Assembly: GCF_009938015.1 (NCBI RefSeq)
Contig: NZ_AP021884.1
Location: 372,001-436,000 of the forward strand
Origin: Sulfuriferula plumbiphila
Lineage (GTDB): Bacteria > Pseudomonadota > Gammaproteobacteria > Burkholderiales > Sulfuriferulaceae
Direction of reading: 5' to 3'
DNA: 64,000 nucleotides
The translations under genes and the position numbers were made by a program. The number at the start of each line of letters is the position of its first letter. The first letter of the stretch is position 1. Under the pieces are notes generated by a model. The model was not told the origin of the DNA and did no database searches. It saw only the letters and a program-made list of their open reading frames with translations. This document shows positions 25,383 through 33,600 of the stretch, piece after piece.

Positions 25383-28300
25383 TCGGCACCCGGGCAAGCA
25401 GTACTCGATGCGCTGGCCGAAGGCGGACAGATATTCCTGGATCCGGCCTGCAATGGATGGAAAACAGCCGACGAGTATTTGTCCGGCAATGTGAAGGACA
25501 AATTCAAGCAGGCGATTGCTTCAGGGACAGCGTTCCAACGCAACATCGAAGCGCTCGAAAAGGTGCAGCCGGAGGATTTGCCGCCGGCGTCGATCGAACC
25601 GCGCCTGGGTGCTGTCTGGATTCCAGCCGTCGACGTCGAAGGGTTCATTCACGAAGTCCTTGAACTCAAGGATTGCGAGGTGGGCTATTCGGCGCAGGCC
25701 GGTGCGTGGTCGATCCACTACCAGGAATATGCCGCTCGTCAGAACATCAAAGTAACGCAGGAGTTCGGCACGTCGCGCATGAACGCAATTGAGCTGGTGC
25801 AGTGCGCGCTCAATGTCCAGGTTCCGACCATCCGGGATCGCGATCCGGTTACCGATCGCTACTTCGTCAACTCGGACGAAACCTTGGCGGCGCGCGAAAA
25901 GCTTGGGCTGATCAAAGAGCGATTCGCCCGCTGGGCCTTCGACGATACGGCACGACGCGAGAAGCTGTGCCGGATCTACAACGATCTGTTCAACGCCACG
26001 CGGCCGCGTCGATTCGATGGCGCACAACTGAAGCTGCCGGGGTTCTCCCGCTGCTTCGAATTGCATCCGCATCAAAAGGATGCCATCTGGCGCGTGGTGC
26101 AGACCGGCAACACCGGGCTGTTCCATGTGGTCGGTGCCGGCAAGATGGCGGTATGCGTCGCCAGCAGCATGGAGCTTCGGCGCTTGGGGTTCGTCAACAA
26201 GCCCTGTCACGTCGTGCCGAATCACATGTTGGCCCAGTACACGGCCGAATTCGTGCGGCTCTATCCGAACGCGTCGGTGCTGATGGCGACGAAAGACGAT
26301 CTCGAAGGCGAGCGCCGCCGGGAACTCGTCTCCCGCATCGGCACCGGCGACTGGGACGCGGTGGTCATCACGCATTCGAGCTTCGAGCGCATCAAGATGT
26401 CCCCGCATTTTACCGAAGTGTTCATCAAGGACATCATCCGTGAAATCGAGATGGCAGTGCGCGCCGAGAAGCGAAACGACCGATCCAACCGGATCGTCAA
26501 GCAACTCGAGATGATGAAAAAGAATTGGGCGGCGCGACTGGAAAAGCTGCTCGCAGACAAGAAGAAGGACGATCTGCTCACGTGGGAGCTGCTGGGCATC
26601 GACTGCCTGTTCGTCGATGAAGCCCACCTCTTCAAGAACCTCTACCGGTTCACGAAGATGACCCGCGTCGCCGGCTTGCCGCTCACCAGCTCCGAACGCG
26701 CCTTCGATCTTTTCCTGAAGACGCGCTACACGATGCAGGTGCATGGCCATGCGCATCGCGGCGTCGTGTTTGCCACCGCAACACCGGTGGCAAACACGAT
26801 GGCAGAGATTCACACGATGATGCGCTACCTGCAGCCTAACCGGTTGGAGGAACTGGGCCTGCAGCAGTTCGACGCCTGGGCTGCGACCTTCGGCGAGAGC
26901 GTCACGGCGCTGGAAATTGCCCCCGACGGCAGCGGTTACCGGATGAACTCCAGGTTCGCCCGCTTCATCAATGTCCCGGAGTTGATGAACATCTTCGGCG
27001 AGGTGGCCGACATTCGCACCGCCGAGATGCTGAACCTGCCCGTACCCAGGCTGAAGGGCGGCAAGGCGCGCATCATCGCCTGCCCGGCGAGCAGTGCGCT
27101 CAAGGCCTTCGTCCAGACCCTGGTGATGCGTGCGGTGGCGATCCGCAACGGCGAGGTCAAGCCTCAAGAAGACAACATGCTGGCGATCACCACGGATGGC
27201 CGCAAGGCCGCGCTGGATTTCCGGCTGGTAGCGCCACACGCCGCGTTCGACGAGGACGGCAAGATCGGCGCATGCGTGCGGGAAGTGGTTGACATCTGGC
27301 AGCGGACCGCATCGTTTCGCGGCGCACAGATTGTCTTCTGCGACCTGTCGTCACCGAAGGGCGGCAAGTCGTTCAGCGTCTATGACGACCTGCGCGATCG
27401 GTTGCTCGCCGGAGGTATTCCCGAAAAGGAAATCGCCTTCATCCACGATGCCGACACGGATGTCCAGAAAGCCACGCTGTTCAAGGCGGTGCGCGAAGGG
27501 CGGGTGCGGGTGCTGCTCGGGTCCACCGCAAAGATGGGTATCGGCACCAACGTGCAAACCCGACTGTATGCGCTGCATCACCTCGATGCACCGTGGCGGC
27601 CCTGCGACGTCGAGCAGCGCGAAGGGCGCATCTTGCGCCAGGGCTCGACGTGCGATGAGGTGGAGATTTTCCGCTATGTCACGGAAGGCAGTTTTGACGC
27701 CTATCTGTGGCAGACCCTGGAAACCAAGGCCCGCTTCATCGCCCAGGTGATGAAGGGCGACCAAGGTATCCGGTCGCTGGAGGATGTGGAGCTGGCAGCG
27801 TTGTCGTACGCCGAGGTCAAGGCCCTGGCGTCCGGCAATCCGATGGTGATCGAGAAAGCCGGGGTCGATGCGGAAGTCGCCAAACTCTCGACGCTGTTCT
27901 CGGTGTGGCGCAATCAGCGCTACGCCAACGAGAGTGAAGTCGGGCGTCTGCCCATGACCATCGAAGCGCTTGAGCGGAAAATCGATCTGTACGCGAAAGA
28001 TTGCGAGCGGATCGAACCGCAGACCATGCAAGGCATCGTGCTTGAATTGTCGGGTCGGCGCGTTGTTGGCGCCGATGCCGTTGGCGATGCACTTCGTCCG
28101 AGCATCCGTTCGGCGAAAGAGGATTTGCGCACAGCAAGCCGCGCGATCGAACGGATCATCGGCCGCTTCGCCGGTTTCGAGCTGGGCGTGCAGTCCTCGC
28201 GCGGCGCGGAGTCACCGAATCTGTATCTCGCCGGGGGCTGCATCTATCACGCCGATCCGTATCAAACCGGGCCTGGCTTGGTGGCAGCGTTGCTCGCGGT

Positions 28301-28526
28301 ACTGGAGTCGATTCCCCAGCATCATGCCAATGCTGTCACCCAGTTGGAGATGAAGCGCAAACGCCTGGAGGATATCCAACGTGAGTTGGATCGTCCGTTC
28401 GAGTATGAAAACCGGCTGGTCGAGTTGATCGCAAGACAGCGCGAGCTTCTCAAGTTGCTTGATCTGGATAAGGACGAAGTTGGTACCGCCAGGATGGGCG
28501 CTGAAGAAATAAAACAAGCTGCTTAA
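25380..28526 (+). CDS. N-terminally truncated ICE/phage-type SF2 helicase
   Basis: A frame of 1048 residues from a TTG at 25380. Helicase motifs are VVGAGKMAV (Walker A, with Met where Thr is usual), VDEAH, FATATPVANTMAE and the C-terminal LLGSTAKMGIGTNVQ...LDAPWRPCDVEQREGRILRQG. Proteins like this on integrative elements are usually much longer and start with a DNA-methylase-like part; here the frame instead begins in a resolvase remnant. Start codon and expression are uncertain because of the fusion. A strong terminator follows at 28533. Confidence 0.8.
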   Translation: MSAPGQAVLDALAEGGQIFLDPACNGWKTADEYLSGNVKDKFKQAIASGTAFQRNIEALEKVQPEDLPPASIEPRLGAVWIPAVDVEGFIHEVLELKDCEVGYSAQAGAWSIHYQEYAARQNIKVTQEFGTSRMNAIELVQCALNVQVPTIRDRDPVTDRYFVNSDETLAAREKLGLIKERFARWAFDDTARREKLCRIYNDLFNATRPRRFDGAQLKLPGFSRCFELHPHQKDAIWRVVQTGNTGLFHVVGAGKMAVCVASSMELRRLGFVNKPCHVVPNHMLAQYTAEFVRLYPNASVLMATKDDLEGERRRELVSRIGTGDWDAVVITHSSFERIKMSPHFTEVFIKDIIREIEMAVRAEKRNDRSNRIVKQLEMMKKNWAARLEKLLADKKKDDLLTWELLGIDCLFVDEAHLFKNLYRFTKMTRVAGLPLTSSERAFDLFLKTRYTMQVHGHAHRGVVFATATPVANTMAEIHTMMRYLQPNRLEELGLQQFDAWAATFGESVTALEIAPDGSGYRMNSRFARFINVPELMNIFGEVADIRTAEMLNLPVPRLKGGKARIIACPASSALKAFVQTLVMRAVAIRNGEVKPQEDNMLAITTDGRKAALDFRLVAPHAAFDEDGKIGACVREVVDIWQRTASFRGAQIVFCDLSSPKGGKSFSVYDDLRDRLLAGGIPEKEIAFIHDADTDVQKATLFKAVREGRVRVLLGSTAKMGIGTNVQTRLYALHHLDAPWRPCDVEQREGRILRQGSTCDEVEIFRYVTEGSFDAYLWQTLETKARFIAQVMKGDQGIRSLEDVELAALSYAEVKALASGNPMVIEKAGVDAEVAKLSTLFSVWRNQRYANESEVGRLPMTIEALERKIDLYAKDCERIEPQTMQGIVLELSGRRVVGADAVGDALRPSIRSAKEDLRTASRAIERIIGRFAGFELGVQSSRGAESPNLYLAGGCIYHADPYQTGPGLVAALLAVLESIPQHHANAVTQLEMKRKRLEDIQRELDRPFEYENRLVELIARQRELLKLLDLDKDEVGTARMGAEEIKQAA

Positions 28527-28532
28527 ATACTT

Positions 28533-28563
28533 AACCCGCTACCGAAAGGTGGCGGGTTTTTTT
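28533..28563 (+). terminator. Rho-independent terminator after the helicase gene
   Basis: The arms AACCCGCTACC and GGTGGCGGGTT flank a GAAA tetraloop (one wobble pair), followed by a run of T. It lies 6 nt after the helicase stop codon. Confidence 0.9.
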
Positions 28564-28728
28564 CGTCAAGCATGGCGCACATGAATATGCTCGGTGTTCG
28601 ATGGTCATACCGGACCGATCCTTGTTTGTAGAGCAGATGGCATCGCGCCGAAGGACAACCATCGTGCCACGGCAAGGGAATAGTTGCCCTCGCGCGACAT
28701 CCTTTCCTGCCGTCTGGACAAGTCCAGA

Positions 28729-28887
28729 AGACGCCTTATCCATGTCGATGTACGAATGGACGGTGAAATGGTGTGGCTGACATAGAAACAGATCGCCCAA
28801 TTGTTCGAGCGTGAACTGCCGGAAGAAAGCAATGTGTAAATTTTGCACATTGCTCATTCCGATGAACCAAGCCAGTTGTACTCCGAC
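28729..28887 (+). pseudogene. RhuM-family protein remnant
   Basis: The frame reads RRLIHVDVRMDGEMVWLT-stop-KQIAQLFERELPEESNV-stop-ILHIAHSDEPSQLYSD. RhuM-type proteins have VRLDGETVWLTQ.QMAELF, a DNA-binding helix, then EGELDE.SNVQ.LHIANSD. Both stops stand where Gln codons are expected, and the helix between LFE and RELPEE is deleted. Most of the rest of the interval 28564-28991 holds nothing I recognise. Confidence 0.6.
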
Positions 28888-28929
28888 TTTGGAAGCAGGA
28901 AGGCAAAGGCTGGCGGCAATGCAGTTGCA

Positions 28930-28965
28930 TTGACATGGCAAGGCGTTTGCATTACTATTTATAGT
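28930..28965 (+). promoter_or_regulatory. prlF promoter and operator-like dyad
   Basis: A perfect -35 TTGACA (28930-28935) and a -10 TACTAT (28953-28958) are 17 bp apart. A dyad with arms ACTAT and ATAGT (28954-28965) covers the -10, a fitting site for autoregulation by the PrlF antitoxin. Confidence 0.6.
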
Positions 28966-28991
28966 ATCTACCAATTTGACCGGAGCGAGCC

Positions 28992-29321
28992 ATGGCTGCC
29001 ACCCTCGAAGTCGAATCCACCCTGACAGACCGCTACCAGACCACGGTGCCGGAAACTGTTCGCCGCGCCCTTAAACTGGGCAAGCGGGACAAAATTCACT
29101 ACACGATCCGTCCCGGTGGTGAGGTCGTGCTCACCCGCGTTGATGCCTCCGAGGAAGACGACCCGGTGCTCGGGCAGTTCTTGGGTTTCTTGGCTCGCGA
29201 CATTGCCAGTCATCCGGAACGGCTCCAGGCCGTCGACGCCAGCCTCGTGCAGCGCATCCATTCATTGGTCGGTGGCATTGAAGTCGATCTCGACGCTGTC
29301 CTGTCGGCAGACGATGAATGA
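28992..29321 (+). CDS. prlF: PrlF-type antitoxin (AbrB/SpoVT fold)
   Basis: A 109-residue protein that starts with an AbrB swapped-hairpin domain (LTDRYQTTVPETVRRALKLGKRDKIHYTIRPGGEVVLTRV), then a helical part with DPVLGQFLGFLARDIASHPERLQAVDASLVQRI as in PrlF (SohA). It neutralises the YhaV toxin and represses the pair. Its stop overlaps the toxin ATG as ATGA. Confidence 0.9.
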   Translation: MAATLEVESTLTDRYQTTVPETVRRALKLGKRDKIHYTIRPGGEVVLTRVDASEEDDPVLGQFLGFLARDIASHPERLQAVDASLVQRIHSLVGGIEVDLDAVLSADDE

Positions 29322-29833
29322 GCGGGAGTGAGCCCGCGCCATTGGTGGTTAACAGATGGACGATCTTTGCCCACCCCCTGTTCCTCGCCCAACTTGAAGT
29401 GCTTACCCGGCAGGTCGAAGGGCTCAAGCAAAAAGACCCGGCCGGATTCACCAAAAAGAACGCAACCAAGCGGCTGGCAGCGATTGCCAAGCTGGTGTTC
29501 GAGGTGATTCCGCAAGATCCGTCGCGGGCTGAATATAGGCAGGGCAGCACGCTCGGCGAAGATCGCAAGCACTGGTTCCGCGCCAAGTTCTTCCAGCAGT
29601 ACCGGCTGTTCTTCCGCTACCATGCGTCGAGCAAAGTGATTGTGTTTGCTTGGATGAACGATGACGATACGAAGCGCGCCTTTGAAAGTAGCGACGACGC
29701 CTACCGGGTTTTCAAAAAAATGCTGGAAAGTGGTCATCCGCCCGATGACTGGGATCATCTGCTGGCAGAGGCTCAATCCGCCACAAGGCGCTTGAAAACG
29801 AGCGTCGACTTGCTCAAGGGAATGGAACCGTGA
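29318..29833 (+). CDS. yhaV: YhaV-type toxin, RNase of type II TA pair
   Basis: A 171-residue protein with the YhaV marks NRWTIFAHPLFLAQLEVLTRQVEGLK, KLVFEVIPQDPSRAEYRQGSTLGEDRKHWFRAKFFQQYRLFFRYH and VIVFAWMNDDDTKRAFESSDDAYRVFKKML. YhaV is a ribosome-dependent RNase of RelE type. The full length and overlap with prlF suggest a working pair, which may stabilise the mobile segment. Confidence 0.92.
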   Translation: MSGSEPAPLVVNRWTIFAHPLFLAQLEVLTRQVEGLKQKDPAGFTKKNATKRLAAIAKLVFEVIPQDPSRAEYRQGSTLGEDRKHWFRAKFFQQYRLFFRYHASSKVIVFAWMNDDDTKRAFESSDDAYRVFKKMLESGHPPDDWDHLLAEAQSATRRLKTSVDLLKGMEP

Positions 29834-30013
29834 GTACTGGCAATTCTGGATTCCGACCGGTTTGGTGGCGTCCGCCGTTGATTCTGTGTGCTCGCCGCAA
29901 GACAAAGCAAAATGCGGAAAGAAGTGCTTGGCTTCTAACGCAAACAGCGTTGGAATTGGTAAGCTCGGCGGAGATAAACAGACAGATTTAGACTTATTCG
30001 AAAGGAATATCAA

Positions 30014-30181
30014 TTGAGCACAAATAAACGGCCCGCCGCTGTACTTCCAAATTTCCCTGCTAGTACAGCATATGCGACCGAACGCGGGCTAATGCTTCAT
30101 GGCCTCGCAGAAGATGTGCTGAAACATAAAGATTTGGATGCAATTCGGGGTAGGGTTCAGCTTATATTTACATCACCGTAA
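30014..30181 (+). pseudogene. N-terminal fragment of a DNA methyltransferase
   Basis: A 55-codon frame begins with TTG at 30014, after AAGGA. The peptide ends AIRGRVQLIFTSP and stops there. DNA methyltransferases of the N4/N6 type have QLIFTSPPY at this point as catalytic motif IV. The cut falls after TSP, so the enzyme is broken at its active site. The AlpA gene begins 60 nt later in the opposite direction, so a junction lies here. Confidence 0.6.
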
Positions 30182-30243
30182 TCAATGCGCCAGCCATCCA
30201 CGTCGCCCGATGTACTACTTGACGCGTGTCAAACCAATTCCAG

Positions 30244-30459
30244 TCAGGTCTGCGCCCCTTGCTCCACAATCCAGCGCCGCACGTCTTCAACACGCCAAAC
30301 AGTCACTCGCGGTGAAAGCTTCACCGGTGCCGGGAATGTCCCGGCCACCACGCGCCGCCACAAGGTGGACTTGGATATGGGAACGAAGGTCAATACCTGC
30401 GGTTGCCGCAGAAAGCCAGTTTGAGGAAGAGTTACATTGGTTGAAAGCGTTGTTGACAT
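30244..30459 (-). CDS. AlpA-family DNA-binding regulator
   Basis: A 71-residue protein with an excisionase-like winged helix: GFLRQPQVLTFVPISKSTLWRRVVAGTFPAPVKLSPRVTVWRVEDVRRWI. AlpA proteins control or help excision of integrated elements. I use the ATG at 30459, which has GAGG 7 nt upstream. No integrase gene is in the window, so its partner is missing here. Confidence 0.85.
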   Translation of the reverse strand: MSTTLSTNVTLPQTGFLRQPQVLTFVPISKSTLWRRVVAGTFPAPVKLSPRVTVWRVEDVRRWIVEQGAQT

Positions 30460-30481
30460 GATCTGACCTCTCACCGGCACG

Positions 30482-31011
30482 CGCCGGATGGAAGAAGGTG
30501 ACCCGCTCTGTCGCGACCATGCTAGGCCAGTTTCGCAGGGTCGGTAGGGATTTCAAAGCTCGACAACACACCACGGCAGTCCCGGCCGATCGGTGTGGAT
30601 TGGAAATCGCGTTTGCGCTCGCGTGCACGAAAAAGCACACGAACGACACGATCAATAACAAAAACACTCAGGGAATTTGGCCGCGATCTCCGACCTGTAC
30701 CCGCTTAGGAACAGCTTGGATCGGACGCGAATGGAAGGGCAGGTATCGACTGCGACGCCGCCGCGCCTAATGCGACGGGTTCAGCGCTCTTCGAGCACTG
30801 CGGCCGCAACGTTGTGCGACCTAATGAAACCGTAAATCAGATGCAAAACAAATTCAAGAGCCGCAACAGACAGCGCTCGGTGCGATAGCGAAAACGCTTC
30901 TGGCTTGGAAGAATTTCGGTTGGCATATCGCGCGCCGGACTTGGACTGCTGCAAACATCTTCGTCCAAAAGCTGCCTACTCCAGCGTTCGCGGCGAAGTC
31001 GCTTGGGGGGC
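30482..31011. other. Intergenic stretch with no recognised gene
   Basis: Between the alpA upstream region and the end of the AcaB-like gene, only short frames without ribosome sites are present, and I recognise no protein family, RNA or terminator in them. Confidence 0.5.
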
Positions 31012-31851
31012 CTAACTCTCAGTTCCTTCGACAGCTTCACGCTGAGCCAGCGGCGCTGACGTTTTCCGACGAGGTTTTTTCTCTTCGGCCACTTTTTCCG
31101 TGGACGCCTCTGCGTCGGCTGCCTCGTGCGGCAGGACGGGTAACTGCTCCTTGCCATCATCCAGTTCCTCACCTCCGGCCAAGCTCGCTTCCTCTTCAGC
31201 CGATTCCATTTTCCCGTCGCTCGTCGCTGCCTTCAAGCGCTCATGCTCGGCTTCCTTGGCCGAGAATTCATTCATGCGCCGTCTCAACCCGGTGGCCAGA
31301 TTGCGAGCTGTTCCTGCTACACTGCGGATCGCCCGCTTGAAGCCAGCGCGCTGAATGTCTGCATCGCGCGACGTAATCACTTCATGGATCTCAAGCGTCT
31401 GGAGCAACGGCATCAATTGATCCAGCTTGTTCAAGACCTCGAAATAGCGCCTTCCGCTCGACGAGATGATGCCCACTTCGAGTTCAAGCGGCATGGTATC
31501 GTAGGTTGCAAAGCTGGTAATGCCGTTATTCTTGAACAGCGCCTCGGCCCCGTCGATCGCCTTGTTCAGATCGTCGGTCACCGATTCGAGTCGTTCTCGC
31601 AGCGCGGCTTCGACGCGCTCGACGTCCTCGTGTTTGAGCTTGGTACGGGCGATGACCGATACGAAATGGGCGTTGAGTTGCAAGGTGCTGAAAAACCGCA
31701 CGAACAGCCGCTTCGCTTCGGCGCTCGTGAAATGCGTCATCATCTTCACGCTCGCCGCTTCGACACGACGAAAATCCGTCTTGACTTCCTTGGCCAGGAT
31801 GCGATCGTTCACTGCGCCCTGATCCACTTTCACAATTTGGGTGTCTGCCAT
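31012..31851 (-). CDS. AcaB/DUF1845-like ICE regulatory protein
   Basis: A 279-residue protein. The N-terminal 190 residues are helical with a central beta part (AKEVKTDFRRVEAASVKMMTHFTSAEAKRLFVRFFSTLQLNAHFVSVIARTKLKHEDVERVEAALRER...). The C-terminal 80 residues are acidic and Lys-rich with a tail KKPRRKTSAPLAQR. The head resembles the DUF1845/PFL_4669 group, in which AcaB of IncC plasmids is a regulator; this is a family-level guess. GGAG lies 7 nt before the ATG at 31851. Confidence 0.6.
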   Translation of the reverse strand: MADTQIVKVDQGAVNDRILAKEVKTDFRRVEAASVKMMTHFTSAEAKRLFVRFFSTLQLNAHFVSVIARTKLKHEDVERVEAALRERLESVTDDLNKAIDGAEALFKNNGITSFATYDTMPLELEVGIISSSGRRYFEVLNKLDQLMPLLQTLEIHEVITSRDADIQRAGFKRAIRSVAGTARNLATGLRRRMNEFSAKEAEHERLKAATSDGKMESAEEEASLAGGEELDDGKEQLPVLPHEAADAEASTEKVAEEKKPRRKTSAPLAQREAVEGTES

Positions 31852-32153
31852 GTTCGAGCTCCGCCGGGTAACCATGATCGAACCCAATCTTCGGGGTTGT
31901 CACCCGCACTCGCCACAAGAAAAGGCGCATCGGCAGGGGGCTTTTCGGCACCAGCCCGGGATTTGCGCGGAAACGGTGTTGACTTCGCCTGCGCTGCGAA
32001 TTAAATTCACATCATGCAGCAGCTAGCCCTGCAAGCAGTCGGGCAAGCCCCAGAGTCTCCCGTGTATCCACACGCCTTGTCGGCACGCCATCTGCGGTGC
32101 CTGTCTTGCGCCGCCATCGAAGATCTCTTTCGAGGCGGGAATCCCATCTCGCG
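31852..32153. other. Divergent intergenic region, AcaB-like to hypothetical gene
   Basis: No gene is supported. It holds the upstream region of the leftward AcaB-like gene and the start of the leader of the rightward gene at 32323, which contains hairpins including the conserved one at 32154-32190. Confidence 0.5.
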
Positions 32154-32190
32154 CCGAAAGCTTTCTCCGATCGGTAGCTGGCACACCGGT
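32154..32190 (+). promoter_or_regulatory. Conserved ICE leader hairpin, copy 1
   Basis: GAAAG/CTTTC is followed by a stem with CGGT and ACCG closing a 9-nt loop AGCTGGCAC. The stem extends to GATCGGT/ACCGGTC with one wobble. A second small hairpin (GCGGT-TCGT-ACCGC) comes next. The same arrangement recurs at 35247 and 36646, with the outermost core pair changed from C-G to A-T and T-A. It lies in the leader of the gene at 32323. Confidence 0.6.
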
Positions 32191-32322
32191 CAAGCGGTTC
32201 GTACCGCCATGTAGTCAAGCCAGTCCCATTAGCGCCGGTCTTTACACCGGTCGTTCATCACCCTGCGGGGGCAATTGCCCCTGCCCGTGGTGCGCATTGC
32301 CTCCTTTTTTCTGGAGGCAATG

Positions 32323-32901
32323 ATGCTGAACCCAAGTTCATCCCAAACTCAATCGATAGCCGCATTCCCCGATGCCTTTTTCTGGGAAACCATTTCCGGT
32401 AGCGGCCAATCGGCCATGTTGAGGGCTATCTGGCCCGCCCCCGAGGCCACTGTCACGTTCGACGCTCTCGACGACGACACAGCCGTCGAATGGAGCGAAG
32501 AAGACATCGTGTTTCTTCACTGGCGCCTGCTCAAGGAAGTAGGCGATCTCCGTGATCCGGAAACACCACTCGAAGAAAAGCTCGACACCTTGCGCTGGGT
32601 CTTTACCGAGCGCGACAAAGAGAGCCTGCCGTTCTCGTTCGCCAATTGCCTGAAAGTCGTCGGTTGCAGCCCCCTGTCGCCAACACCCTACTTCGGGCTC
32701 GTGGACGCCGAGGAGATTCGTGACTCGATCCGATATCAGGTCAAGGCGTGGTTGAACGCCACGCTCGAACGCTATCCCTGCTGGGTGCGCGAAGCCGTCC
32801 TCAAGAATCCCGACTGGGTCGAAAGCCGCCTGGCAAAAAATCCGCAATGGATCAACGAGCAGGTCAAGAAACATACCGTGCAAGGCGATTTGTTCGCCTG
32901 A
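32323..32901 (+). CDS. Hypothetical ICE protein
   Basis: A 192-residue acidic protein (MLNPSSSQTQSIAAFPDAFFWETISGSG...). A Trp/Glu-rich middle (AVEWSEEDIVFLHWRLLKEVGDLRDPETPLEEKLDTLRWVFTERD) is followed by helices with KAWLNATLERYPCWVREAVLKNPDWVESRLAKNPQWI. I do not recognise the family. Of two adjacent ATGs I prefer 32323, 5 nt after GGAGG. A terminator-like hairpin follows. Confidence 0.65.
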   Translation: MLNPSSSQTQSIAAFPDAFFWETISGSGQSAMLRAIWPAPEATVTFDALDDDTAVEWSEEDIVFLHWRLLKEVGDLRDPETPLEEKLDTLRWVFTERDKESLPFSFANCLKVVGCSPLSPTPYFGLVDAEEIRDSIRYQVKAWLNATLERYPCWVREAVLKNPDWVESRLAKNPQWINEQVKKHTVQGDLFA

Positions 32902-32911
32902 CTCATTCACG

Positions 32912-32936
32912 CGAGCCCTGAAAGGGCTCGTTTTTT
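32912..32936 (+). terminator. Hairpin with T-run before the next small gene
   Basis: Arms CGAGCCCT and AGGGCTCG close a GAA loop and are followed by six T. It lies 10 nt after the stop of the preceding gene and 14 nt before the ATG of the next one, so it may act as terminator or as leader hairpin. Confidence 0.75.
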
Positions 32937-32949
32937 CAAGGAGTACAGC

Positions 32950-33198
32950 ATGTCCACGATCAAGACCATTTTGTCGCTGCTGGCCATTCTCTGCGCCTAC
33001 GGCGTGGTGGGCCGCATGGATTACGACGATGCCGTGATGATGGAAAACGCGCAAAAGCAGGCGGCCCATCCGGACTGCCTGAGGGTGGCTTCTGCCTCGT
33101 CGACACGCCAGACCCAACCGGTGCAAACCGGTCTGGCAGACATTTCCGACGAATCGGCGAGCAAGCCTGCCGATCCTTGCAGCGCCCTGGTTTACTGA
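32950..33198 (+). CDS. Small exported or membrane ICE protein
   Basis: An 82-residue protein with an N-terminal hydrophobic segment (STIKTILSLLAILCAYGVVGRM) and a polar Ser/Gln/Ala-rich remainder. Unknown family. AAGGAG precedes the ATG. It lies 10 nt before the next gene, with which it is probably cotranscribed. Confidence 0.55.
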   Translation: MSTIKTILSLLAILCAYGVVGRMDYDDAVMMENAQKQAAHPDCLRVASASSTRQTQPVQTGLADISDESASKPADPCSALVY

Positions 33199-33208
33199 GG
33201 AGATCGCC

Positions 33209-33520
33209 ATGATCACCGCAATCCACCACGGCCAGAAGTTTGACACGATGCTCCCGGTGCGTGCGCCCGGAGACATCGAATACCTGGTGAAGGAAAGCGA
33301 GGTCATCACCGGCCGACCCGGACGCAAGTTCGTCATTTCGGGCGCCGATCGTCTCGTCTATCGGATCCAATGGCACCCCATCGGCTACAAGGTCCAACGT
33401 CTCGACGACGCTGACAATCCCACCTGCACGCTGTACATGCTCCCTGGCGAGTTCCACATGCACAGTCTGGGCGAAGCGCTGCGTGCGGGACAGTTGTTCT
33501 CACCACCGGTCAGCCGCTGA
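33209..33520 (+). CDS. Small hypothetical ICE protein
   Basis: A 103-residue protein with mixed alpha/beta character (ITAIHHGQKFDTMLPVRAPGDIEYLVKESEVITGRPGRKFVISGADRLVYRIQWHPIGYK). Unknown family and function. GAGGAG lies upstream of the ATG. Confidence 0.6.
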   Translation: MITAIHHGQKFDTMLPVRAPGDIEYLVKESEVITGRPGRKFVISGADRLVYRIQWHPIGYKVQRLDDADNPTCTLYMLPGEFHMHSLGEALRAGQLFSPPVSR

Positions 33521-33600
33521 GGCTGTCCTTATTTCCAACCCCTGGCGGGCCATTGCTCCGCTCGGGGCGGTGTTCCGCCCGCACTCATGGAGCACTCAAA

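Noticed and set aside
25521-27239. 572-codon open frame on the minus strand within the helicase gene
   Set aside because: Antisense to well-conserved helicase motifs; high GC makes long antisense frames common.
28531-28974. 147-codon minus-strand frame next to prlF
   Set aside because: It runs through the helicase terminator and antisense to the RhuM remnant, with no recognised domain.
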